A stretch of 19,539 nucleotides of DNA. Source: JANOGU01 sp964499865. GTDB lineage: Bacteria; Pseudomonadota; Alphaproteobacteria; Rhodobacterales; Rhodobacteraceae. Positions 1 through 6,318 of the stretch are shown here, one piece after another. Numbering within the stretch: the first letter of the stretch is position 1; every line of letters starts with the position of its first letter. Made by a program: the position numbers and the translations under genes. The notes under the pieces were generated by a model, which made no database searches, was not told where the DNA came from, and worked only from the letters and a program-made list of their open reading frames with translations. The stretch spans positions 1 through 19,539 of the forward strand of contig CAZCPY010000054.1 of NCBI GenBank assembly GCA_964499865.1, written 5' to 3'.

Positions 1-956
1 AGCGTCAGGTTGATGCGGTGGTCGGTCACCCGGCCTTGCGGGAAGTTGTAGGTGCGGATGCGTTCGCTGCGGTCGCCCGAGCCCACCTGCGACCGCCGCT
101 CGGCCGCGCGCGCGCTGGCGGTGCGGTCGCGCTCCGCCTCGAACAGGCGCGCGCGCAGCACGGCCATGGCGGCAGCGCGGTTCTGGTGCTGCGACTTGAG
201 GCTGGAGGTCACCACGATGCCCGTGGGCAGGTGGGTGATCCGCACCGCCGAATCGGTGGTGTTCACATGCTGCCCGCCCGCGCCCGAGGACCGCATCGTG
301 TCGATGCGGATATCCGCCGCGGGGATGTCGATCTCGACCTCTTCGGCCTCGGGCAGGACGGCGACGGTGGCGGCCGAGGTATGGATGCGCCCGCCGGCCT
401 CGGTTTCCGGCACGCGCTGCACCCGGTGGACGCCGCTTTCGTATTTCAGCCGGGCGAAGACGCCGTCGCCCTGCACATGGGCGACAAGTTCCCTGAGCCC
501 GCCCAGGTCCGAGGCCTGTTCCTCCAGCACCTCCCACCGCCAGCCCTGCCGTTCGGCGTGGCGCTGGTACATGCGGGCCAGGTCGGCGGCGAACAGCGCC
601 GCCTCTTCGCCTCCCGTGCCGGGGCGGATTTCCAGGATCGCGGGGCGGGCGTCGGCGGCATCCTTCGGCAGCAGCGCCAGGCGCAGGGCCTGCTCCAGCC
701 CGGGCAGGCGGGCGCGCAGGTCCGCGACCTCGGCCTCGGCCAGCGGGCGCAGGTCGGCATCGTCCAGCATCGCCTGCGCCGCGGCGAGGTCGGCCTCGGC
801 GCGCCGGAAGGCGGCGATGCCCTCGACCACCGGGCGCAGGTCCAGGTATTCGCGGCTGATCGCGGCGATCTCTGCCGCTGCGGGCCCGGCCTGAAGCCGC
901 GCCTCGAGGTACTCGAGGCGCTCGACGATGCGGGACAGGCGGTCGCGCGGGATCAT
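1..956 (-). CDS. prfA: Peptide chain release factor 1 (RF1), C-terminus cut by window edge
   Basis: RF1 recognises UAA and UAG stop codons in the ribosomal A site and triggers peptidyl-tRNA hydrolysis. The 318 residues present read without interruption from MIPRDRLSRIVERLEYLE to DHRINLT at the window edge; the usual length is about 350-360, so roughly the last 35-40 residues are missing. The catalytic GGQ lies at residues 227-229 in SSGAGGQHVN (E. coli RF1 has it at 233-235). The stop-codon-recognition tripeptide of the P-x-T type is PET, within HRVQRVPETEAGGRIHTSAA. The ATG at 956 is supported by an AAGAGG ribosome-binding sequence a few bases upstream. The gene lies 45 bp downstream of the FadB-like gene on the same strand and may be cotranscribed with it. 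prmC, the methylase of the GGQ glutamine, commonly follows prfA and would lie beyond the left edge. Identification is very secure. Confidence 0.97.
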   Translation of the reverse strand, partial: MIPRDRLSRIVERLEYLEARLQAGPAAAEIAAISREYLDLRPVVEGIAAFRRAEADLAAAQAMLDDADLRPLAEAEVADLRARLPGLEQALRLALLPKDAADARPAILEIRPGTGGEEAALFAADLARMYQRHAERQGWRWEVLEEQASDLGGLRELVAHVQGDGVFARLKYESGVHRVQRVPETEAGGRIHTSAATVAVLPEAEEVEIDIPAADIRIDTMRSSGAGGQHVNTTDSAVRITHLPTGIVVTSSLKSQHQNRAAAMAVLRARLFEAERDRTASARAAERRSQVGSGDRSERIRTYNFPQGRVTDHRINLT

Positions 957-1001
957 CGCGGCCTCTTGGCGCGGCGCTTCTGCGCGGTCAAGGGGAGCGG
1001 C

Positions 1002-2711
1002 TCAGTCCTCGAGCGCCGCCAGCGGCACGCCGTCGTGCAGCAGGCGCGCCAGGATCGGCGCGGGGGTCCAGATCTCGGGCGCCTCCTCGGCCCAGCGGGC
1101 GAGGTCGGCGCGCAGCACGAGCGCGCCCTGCCCCGCCGCCCAGAGCATCGGCCCCGGCACGTGGCGCCGCCAGCCCAGACCGTGGACCAGCGCCGCGTCG
1201 ATGTCGGACGGCCGCGCGACCGCGCCTTCGCCCAGCAGGCGCAGCCCCGCGTTCGCCATCGCGCCCAGAAGCCGCGCCGCCAGCGGGCCGTCGGCCCGCG
1301 GCGCCGTCCCCTGCTTGAGGCCGAACCCTCCAAGCACCGCGTCCACCGCCGCCGTGCCCTGCCGCGTGCCGTGGTGGCGCGCCGCGGCGGCCAGTGCGGC
1401 GGCCAGCGGTGCCACGATGCCGCGGCCGCGGGTGACGACGGGCAGGCGGTCCAGACGGGCGGCGAAGGCGGCCAGCAGGGACGCCGCCTCGGGCGGGGTC
1501 GCGGCGCCCGCCAGCACCTCGGCCAGCCGCCCGGCGGGCGACAGCAGCAGCCCCAGCCCCCCCGGCCCCTGCCGCCCCAGCAGCGCCACCGGCGCCTGCG
1601 GCAGGCCCTCGGGCCGCGCGCCTTCGGCATAGGGACCCGCCAGCAGCGTCAGCCCCGCATCCTCGGCACCCGGCAAGGCGGCCAGCGCCGGCGTCAGCCG
1701 CGCCCAGGCCGCGGCCCGCGTCGCCGCCGAAAGGCGGCCTGCCGCGACCTCGCCCGCCAGCCCCTCGGCCACCGCCTCGAGCGCGAGGCGCAGCGTCTCC
1801 TCCGTCGCCTCGGCCAGGGTCACCCGCATGCCGGCAGCCAGGGCGGCGCGGGCCAGGGCCTCGCCCTCGGCGCCCAGGATCAGGATCGAGGCGGGGGGCG
1901 GCACGGCGCGGGCAGCGGCGGCAAGGCGGCGTTCGGCAGCGGCCAGGGCGGACAGCGCGGCGGACTCGGGCAGGGCGGCCAGGTCCTCCTGCGCGGTGGC
2001 CTCGAAGGCCAGGCCCTGCGGCAGGGGCAGGAGTGCCGCGGCCTCGATGCAGTCGAGGATGCGGGCCGGCGCCGCGATCGGCGCGGCGCGCGCCTCGGTG
2101 CGGGCGGCGGCGAGCGCAGTGCGGAAGGCGGCAAGGTCGCGCAGGGCCTCGCGCCGGTCGCCGGGCGGGCGGGGCGGCGGGGCGGCGGCGGCGAGCGCCA
2201 CCGCGGCTTCGGCCAGCGCCGCCTGCGGCACGATGCGGTCGCAGAGACCGGGGGTCGCGGCGGGCAACGCCCGGCCCCTGGCCAGCGCCGCCACGGCGGC
2301 GGCACCCACCAGCCGCGGCAGGCGCTGCGTGGCCCCGAACCCGGGGCACAGGCCGCGTGCCACCGCCGGGAAGGCCAGCGTGGCCCCCTCGGCCGCCACG
2401 CGGTAATGCGCGGCCAGCGCCAGCGCCGCGCCCGCCCCGGTTGCGCGGCCCTGAAGGGCCGCGACCAGCGGCACCGGCAGCGCCTCGATCCGGGCCACCA
2501 GCCCCGCCACCGCGGCATCATCCGCCGTGTCGCCCGCAAAGGCCGGACCTTCCGCCAGCAGCACGACCGCGGAGGTCGCCGCGTCGATCCCGTCCAGCGC
2601 CGCCGCCAGCGCGGCGCAGACGGCACCGGTCAGCGCATTGCCGGGCGGCGCGTCCAGCACCAGCGCCAGCACGCCTCCGATCCGTTCCGCCCTGACCGGC
2701 GCCTGCGCCAT
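1002..2711 (-). CDS. FadB/FadJ-like enoyl-CoA hydratase/3-hydroxyacyl-CoA dehydrogenase fusion, catalytically degenerate
   Basis: 569 residues, shorter than the usual 700-730 for beta-oxidation multifunctional proteins. Residues about 5-180 resemble a crotonase domain (PPGNAL near 22-27, QGRATGAGAALALAAHYRVA, RGLCPGFGATQRLPRLVG). Residues about 275-430 resemble the NAD-binding domain of 3-hydroxyacyl-CoA dehydrogenase, and 470-535 its C-terminal domain (DIDAALVHGLGW, PGPMLWA). The sites that matter are altered. The glutamates equivalent to FadB E119 and E139 are A96 and A116, with the 20-residue spacing kept. The dinucleotide glycine motif is GAEGEA (280-285) instead of GxGxxG. The dehydrogenase histidine of the HFFSPA motif is L388 in LLLSPA. 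The protein is very rich in Ala, Leu and Gly. An ATG at 2711 (MAQAPVRAERIGG) is preferred over the upstream ATG at 2771, because homology starts there and the extra 20 residues are Arg/Gly-rich. It may be a pseudoenzyme; the reading frame itself is intact. Confidence 0.85.
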   Translation of the reverse strand: MAQAPVRAERIGGVLALVLDAPPGNALTGAVCAALAAALDGIDAATSAVVLLAEGPAFAGDTADDAAVAGLVARIEALPVPLVAALQGRATGAGAALALAAHYRVAAEGATLAFPAVARGLCPGFGATQRLPRLVGAAAVAALARGRALPAATPGLCDRIVPQAALAEAAVALAAAAPPPRPPGDRREALRDLAAFRTALAAARTEARAAPIAAPARILDCIEAAALLPLPQGLAFEATAQEDLAALPESAALSALAAAERRLAAAARAVPPPASILILGAEGEALARAALAAGMRVTLAEATEETLRLALEAVAEGLAGEVAAGRLSAATRAAAWARLTPALAALPGAEDAGLTLLAGPYAEGARPEGLPQAPVALLGRQGPGGLGLLLSPAGRLAEVLAGAATPPEAASLLAAFAARLDRLPVVTRGRGIVAPLAAALAAAARHHGTRQGTAAVDAVLGGFGLKQGTAPRADGPLAARLLGAMANAGLRLLGEGAVARPSDIDAALVHGLGWRRHVPGPMLWAAGQGALVLRADLARWAEEAPEIWTPAPILARLLHDGVPLAALED

Positions 2712-2866
2712 CGCGCGTCCCCGCCCTCTGCCCCTTGGCCATTCATCGCGGCGGCCTTGGCACTTGTCCACCCCTGCGGCAGCCCTCGGGGCTTCCGCGG
2801 CCCCGGGCTTGGCCCTATGGTCGGCGGCAAACGCCCGGGCAGCCCGCCCGGCAGGAGACCGCCGAC

Positions 2867-3292
2867 ATGGACATCCGCCCGCTGACCCCCGACTATGCCG
2901 TCTCGCCCCAGATCGCGCCCGAGGACATGTCCGCGATCCGCGCCGCGGGCTTTGTCGCGGTGATCGCCAACCGCCCCGACGCCGAGATCCCGCCGCACCT
3001 GCACGGCGCGCGGATGCGCGCCGCGGCCGAGGCGGCGGGGCTCGCCTTCCACGCCATCCCTGTCACCCCCGGCGGGCTGACGGCCGAGGCGGTGGCGGCG
3101 CAGGCGGCGGCGATGGCGGGGGCGGGCGGGCCGGTGCTTGCCTATTGCGCCTCGGGCAACCGCAGTTCGGTGGTCTGGGCGCTGGCCAACGCGGGCAGGC
3201 GGCCGGTGGAGGAGCTGGTGGGCATCCCCGCGCGGCACGGCTACCAGCTCGACCACCTGCGCCCGCAGCTCGAGGCGCTGGCCCGGGGCTGA
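2867..3292 (+). CDS. DUF442/TIGR01244-type sulfurtransferase or phosphatase-like protein
   Basis: 141 residues, the typical size for the small cytoplasmic DUF442 (beta-lactamase-hydrolase-like phosphatase) family. It has a rhodanese/protein-tyrosine-phosphatase-like fold. The active-site loop is C94-A-S-G-N-R99-S100, fitting the Cx(3)xR(S/T) phosphatase-type signature. Other family features are the N-terminal SPQIAPEDMSAIRAAGF, IANRPDAE and the GLAFHAIPV segment. In some bacteria the same domain is fused to a metallo-beta-lactamase (Blh), linked to sulfide oxidation or biofilm phenotypes; here it stands alone, and substrate cannot be told from sequence. The ATG at 2867 is chosen because an AGGAG box lies about 9 bp upstream; an in-frame ATG at 2735 would add 44 Arg/Pro-rich residues without homology. 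The 155 bp separating it from the divergent FadB-like gene should hold promoters for both, but I could not place them. Confidence 0.88.
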   Translation: MDIRPLTPDYAVSPQIAPEDMSAIRAAGFVAVIANRPDAEIPPHLHGARMRAAAEAAGLAFHAIPVTPGGLTAEAVAAQAAAMAGAGGPVLAYCASGNRSSVVWALANAGRRPVEELVGIPARHGYQLDHLRPQLEALARG

Positions 3293-3309
3293 GGCGGGTC
3301 GCCGGGGCC

Positions 3310-3357
3310 CGGGCGCCCCCCCACCCCATCCCTCCCCCACGAGGGGGGAGGGAGGCG
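3310..3357. repeat. C-rich palindromic dispersed element, copy 1
   Basis: A block of C runs followed by a self-complementary core (CCCTCCCCC ACGA GGGGGGAGGG, positions 3330-3352). The reverse complement of 6093-6141 matches nearly the whole block, including the flanking GGGC...CCCCATCCC and GGAGGCG, so the two are copies in opposite orientation. It lies 18 bp after the DUF442 stop codon and could form a stem-loop in the transcript, but no T tract follows, so a classical terminator is not shown. Confidence 0.7.
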
Positions 3358-3370
3358 CGCGGCCTCGCAT

Positions 3371-3433
3371 GGCGCGCGCGGGAACGGGCGCGCGCGGGAA
3401 CGGTCGCGCGTTGGAACGGGGCGCACGGGAACG
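3371..3433. repeat. 16-bp tandem repeat, about four copies
   Basis: Two exact copies of GGCGCGCGCGGGAACG (3371-3386 and 3387-3402) are followed by a diverged copy GTCGCGCGTTGGAACG (3403-3418) and a 15-bp copy GGGCGCACGGGAACG (3419-3433). All end in GGAACG. The array sits in the 207-bp gap before purB, 66 bp ahead of its start codon. No protein reading across it looks real. It could be a replication-slippage product or a binding array; no function is visible. Confidence 0.8.
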
Positions 3434-3499
3434 GGCCGCCTCGACTCCGCCGCGGCGGCGGTCTAGTGCGGCCGCGCCCGCCGCCCGAAGGACCGCCCG

Positions 3500-4822
3500 A
3501 TGATCCCCCGCTATGCCCGCCCCGAGATGGTCGCCATCTGGTCGCCGGAGACCCGGTTCCGCATCTGGTTCGAGATCGAGGCCCATGCCTGCGACGCGCA
3601 GGCGGCCCTTGGCGTGATCCCGCGGGCGAACGCGGAAGCGGTCTGGAAGGCGAAGGATGCCCGGTTCGACGTGGCCCGCATCGACGCCATCGAGGCGGTC
3701 ACGAAACACGACGTGATCGCCTTCCTGACCCATCTGGCGGAAATCGTGGGGGCAGACGAGGCGCGCTTCGTCCACCAGGGGATGACCTCCTCGGACGTGC
3801 TCGACACCTGCTTCAACATCCAGCTGACGCGCGCCGCCGACCTCCTGGTCGCGGGCGTGGACCGCGTGCTGGCGGCGCTGAAGGCCCGCGCCCATCAGCA
3901 CAAGGACACCCCCCGCATCGGCCGCAGCCACGGCATCCATGCCGAACCCGTGACCATGGGCCTGACCTTCGCCCGCTTCCACGCCGAATTCCAGCGCGCC
4001 CGGGCGCGCCTGGTGAACGCGCGGGCCGAAATCGCCACCGGCGCGATTTCCGGCGCGGTCGGCACCTTCGCCAACATCGACCCGGCGGTCGAGGCGCATG
4101 TCTGCGCGCGGATGGGCCTTGTGCCGGAACCGATCTCCACCCAGGTCATCCCGCGCGACCGGCACGCGATGTTCTTCGCCACGCTGGGGGTGGTCGCGAG
4201 TTCGATCGAGAACGTCGCGACCGAGTTCCGCCACATGCAGCGCACCGAGGTGCTGGAGGCCGAGGAATACTTCTCGCCCGGCCAGAAGGGATCATCGGCC
4301 ATGCCGCACAAGCGCAACCCGGTGCTCGGCGAGAACCTCACCGGCCTCGCCCGCCTGGTGCGCGCCTGCGTGACCCCGGCGCTGGAGAACGTGGCGCTCT
4401 GGCACGAGCGCGACATCAGCCATTCTTCGGTCGAACGCGGCATCGGGCCGGATGCGACGGTGACGCTGGACTTCGCCCTGCACCGGCTGGCCGGGCTGGT
4501 GGAGAACCTGGTGGTCTACCCCGCGAACCTGGCCGCGAACCTCGACCGGCTGCGCGGGCTGATCCATTCGCAGCGCATCCTGCTGGCGCTGACGCAGGCT
4601 GGCGTCAGCCGCGAGGGCGCCTATGCGATGGTGCAGAGGAACGCGATGAAGGTATGGGAGAAGGGCGCGGACTTCCGCGCCGAGCTGCTGGCCGACCCGG
4701 AGGTCGTGGCGGCGCTCGGGGCCGGGGGGATCGCGGCGATGTTCGACCTGGGACACCACCTGAAACATGTAGACACGATCTTTGCCCGCGTCTTCGGTCC
4801 CGAGGCCGCGGCGCAGGCGTGA
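3500..4822 (+). CDS. purB: Adenylosuccinate lyase
   Basis: Cytoplasmic enzyme of de novo purine synthesis. It cleaves SAICAR to AICAR plus fumarate and adenylosuccinate to AMP plus fumarate. The 440 residues match the normal family length. The fumarase/aspartase superfamily signature GSSAMPHKRNP is at 264-274, containing the mobile-loop serine that acts as the catalytic base. Other conserved blocks are KHDVIAF around H70, TSSDVLDT at 96-103, and the RSHGIHAEPVTMG block with H144. The homotetramer builds each active site from three subunits. The ATG at 3500 has a GAAGGA ribosome-binding site about 8 bp upstream, and the N-terminus MIPRYARPEMVAIWS is the family's usual start. No other pur gene is adjacent. 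The FliG-like gene begins 106 bp downstream. That gap has two weak 5-6 bp hairpins (4870-4884 and 4893-4911) but no convincing terminator. Confidence 0.98.
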   Translation: MIPRYARPEMVAIWSPETRFRIWFEIEAHACDAQAALGVIPRANAEAVWKAKDARFDVARIDAIEAVTKHDVIAFLTHLAEIVGADEARFVHQGMTSSDVLDTCFNIQLTRAADLLVAGVDRVLAALKARAHQHKDTPRIGRSHGIHAEPVTMGLTFARFHAEFQRARARLVNARAEIATGAISGAVGTFANIDPAVEAHVCARMGLVPEPISTQVIPRDRHAMFFATLGVVASSIENVATEFRHMQRTEVLEAEEYFSPGQKGSSAMPHKRNPVLGENLTGLARLVRACVTPALENVALWHERDISHSSVERGIGPDATVTLDFALHRLAGLVENLVVYPANLAANLDRLRGLIHSQRILLALTQAGVSREGAYAMVQRNAMKVWEKGADFRAELLADPEVVAALGAGGIAAMFDLGHHLKHVDTIFARVFGPEAAAQA

Positions 4823-4928
4823 CCGCCCCGGGTTCGGCCTCGATCCGCTGCCGGACACGGGTCTTCATCGCCCGTTAAGCGGGCCCGCGCCACCCTGCCC
4901 CCCGAGGCAGGCGATTCGGGAGGCTTGA

Positions 4929-5990
4929 ATGTCGCAGGTGCTGGCGCGGATCCGGCCGGAACAGCGTGTCGCGTCCGCGGCCCCCGCACCCAGGGTGCTG
5001 ACGCCGCGGGAAAAGGCGGCGGTGATCGTGCGCTTCCTGATGGCCGAAGGCGCCGCCCCGTCGCTGACCGCGCTGCCCGACCACCTGCAGGCGGCGCTTG
5101 CCGAACAGATGGGCCAGATGCGCGTGGTCGACCGCGACACGCTCGCCGCCGTGGTGGCCGAATTCCTGGCCGAGCTCGAAGGCGTGGGCCTGACCTTTCC
5201 CGGCGGGATCGACGGGGCGCTTGGCCTGATGGACGGCCACATCAGCCCGACCGCGGCCAGCCGCCTGCGCCGCCTGGCCGGCGCCTCCACCCGCGCCGAC
5301 CCCTGGGAACGCATCGCCGCCCTGCCCGCCGAACGCCTCGCCCCGATCCTGGAACGCGAATCGGTCGAGGTGGCGGCGGTGGCGCTGTCCAAGCTGCCCG
5401 TGCCCCGCGCGGCCGAGGTCTTGACCCGCCTGCCCGGAGACCGCGCCCGCCGCGTCGCCTTCGCCGTGTCGCGCACCGCCGACGTGCACCCCGACACGGT
5501 GCGCCGCATCGGTGCCGCGCTCATCGCCGAGGCCGAGGCCGCGCCGCCCGCCGCGTTTGACGCCGCCCCCGGCGAACGGGTGGGCGCGATCCTGAACGTG
5601 GCCCCCGGCGACACGCGCGAGGCCGTGCTGGATGGCCTCGCGGCCGAGGATGCGGCCTTCGCCGAAACCGTGCGCCGGGCGATCTTCACCTTTGCCCACA
5701 TCCCCGCCCGGCTGCCGCCGCGCGACGTGCCAAAGGTGCTGCGCCTGGTGGAACCGCCGATGCTGGTCACCGCCCTGGCCGGTGCCGCGGGCCGCCCCGG
5801 GCTGGGGGAGGCGGTCGATTTCCTGCTGTCCAACATGTCGCAGCGCATGGCGCAGTCGCTGCGCGACGAGATGGCGACCCGCGGCACGGTCAAGGACCGC
5901 GACGCCGAAACCGCCATGGCCGCCGTGGTCACCGCGATCCGCAGCCTGGAAAGCTCGGGCGAGGTGGTGCTGAACGACGCGCCGGGCTGA
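4929..5990 (+). CDS. fliG: FliG-family flagellar motor switch protein, divergent and stand-alone
   Basis: 353 residues, close to the usual 330-350 for FliG, which forms the rotor ring of the flagellar C-ring and couples stator force to rotation. The N-terminal EKAAVIVRFL (28-37), the middle-domain region around VALSKLPVPRAAEVLTRLP and VHPDTVRRIG (186-195, compare EHPQTIA), and the C-terminal SNMSQRMAQSLRDEM (301-315) plus the GEVVL ending all fit FliG. The torque helix is unusual: where E. coli reads VDDRSIQRLL this protein reads LPPRDVPKVL (262-271), so the acidic pair is replaced by two prolines. No other flagellar gene is in the window. The ATG at 4929 has a GGGAGG box 5 bp upstream. It could be the working FliG of a scattered flagellar gene set or a FliG-derived protein with another job; the family call is firmer than the function. 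Confidence 0.82.
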   Translation: MSQVLARIRPEQRVASAAPAPRVLTPREKAAVIVRFLMAEGAAPSLTALPDHLQAALAEQMGQMRVVDRDTLAAVVAEFLAELEGVGLTFPGGIDGALGLMDGHISPTAASRLRRLAGASTRADPWERIAALPAERLAPILERESVEVAAVALSKLPVPRAAEVLTRLPGDRARRVAFAVSRTADVHPDTVRRIGAALIAEAEAAPPAAFDAAPGERVGAILNVAPGDTREAVLDGLAAEDAAFAETVRRAIFTFAHIPARLPPRDVPKVLRLVEPPMLVTALAGAAGRPGLGEAVDFLLSNMSQRMAQSLRDEMATRGTVKDRDAETAMAAVVTAIRSLESSGEVVLNDAPG

Positions 5991-6092
5991 GCGGCGCGCA
6001 GCCCGGGGGGACGCTGCCTGCCGCGCCGGGCGCCACGGCCCGCCAGGGAATGCAACGACACGGGGCCGCAGTCGGACCTGACGGCGCCGGAC

Positions 6093-6141
6093 GCCTCCCC
6101 TCCCCCCTCGTGGGGAGGGGATGGGGGAGGGGGGTGCCCGG
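6093..6141. repeat. C-rich palindromic dispersed element, copy 2 (inverted relative to copy 1)
   Basis: GCCTCCCCTCCCCCC TCGT GGGGAGGGG followed by ATGGGGGAGGGGGG. It is the near-complete reverse complement of 3310-3357. The core forms a stem of about 8 bp with a short loop. It begins about 100 bp after the FliG-like stop codon. Two copies within 3 kb, both intergenic, suggest a genome-wide dispersed repeat; this is inferred from the window only. Confidence 0.7.
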
Positions 6142-6240
6142 GCAGTGCGCTGCGGCCCTTTCCCCGCCCGCCGGCGCGCGGAAAACGCGGCCCCCGGGTG
6201 GTGCGCCCGCAACGCGGCCCGGCGATTGCGGCGCGGGGCG

Positions 6241-6282
6241 TTGTCATTCAGGCCATGTTTCAGCCATTGTTTCGGAAAACAA
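6241..6282 (+). promoter_or_regulatory. Candidate promoter/operator region for the 6319 gene
   Basis: An AT-richer stretch in an otherwise very GC-rich gap. TTGTCA at 6241-6246 could be a -35 box, and CATTGT at 6265-6270, with 18-bp spacing, is at best a poor -10. A perfect dyad TTGTTT-CGGA-AAACAA spans 6267-6282 and overlaps the would-be -10, so it could be an operator or a small mRNA hairpin about 36 bp ahead of the start codon. Weak evidence. Confidence 0.3.
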
Positions 6283-6318
6283 CAGGGTCCCGGGCCAAGC
6301 CGGGCAGGCGGTGGGCAG

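Larger units (their letters stand above)
5991..6318. other. 328-bp intergenic region between the FliG-like gene and the three-part transferase gene
   Basis: No supportable gene. It holds the second copy of the C-rich palindromic element (6093-6141) and then GC-rich sequence. Near the downstream gene there is a short, noticeably AT-richer stretch (about 6238-6285) with a TTGTCA hexamer at 6241-6246 and a perfect dyad at 6267-6282. A promoter for the downstream gene most likely lies in that stretch, but no clear -10 hexamer is seen. Confidence 0.6.

Noticed and set aside
18..2885. A 955-codon plus-strand open frame across prfA and the FadB-like gene
   Set aside because: It is antisense to two genes with clear homology, is Arg/Gly/Gln-rich without any domain, and is expected in sequence with very high GC at third codon positions.
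3371..3433. CRISPR-like array
   Set aside because: Repeat units are contiguous, with no spacers, and there are no cas genes.
2630..4234. A 534-codon minus-strand open frame spanning the DUF442 gene and half of purB
   Set aside because: It crosses the repeats and two plus-strand genes and shows no family features.
4870..4911. Intrinsic terminator after purB
   Set aside because: Only 5-6 bp stems and no T tract; too weak to call in sequence of this GC content.
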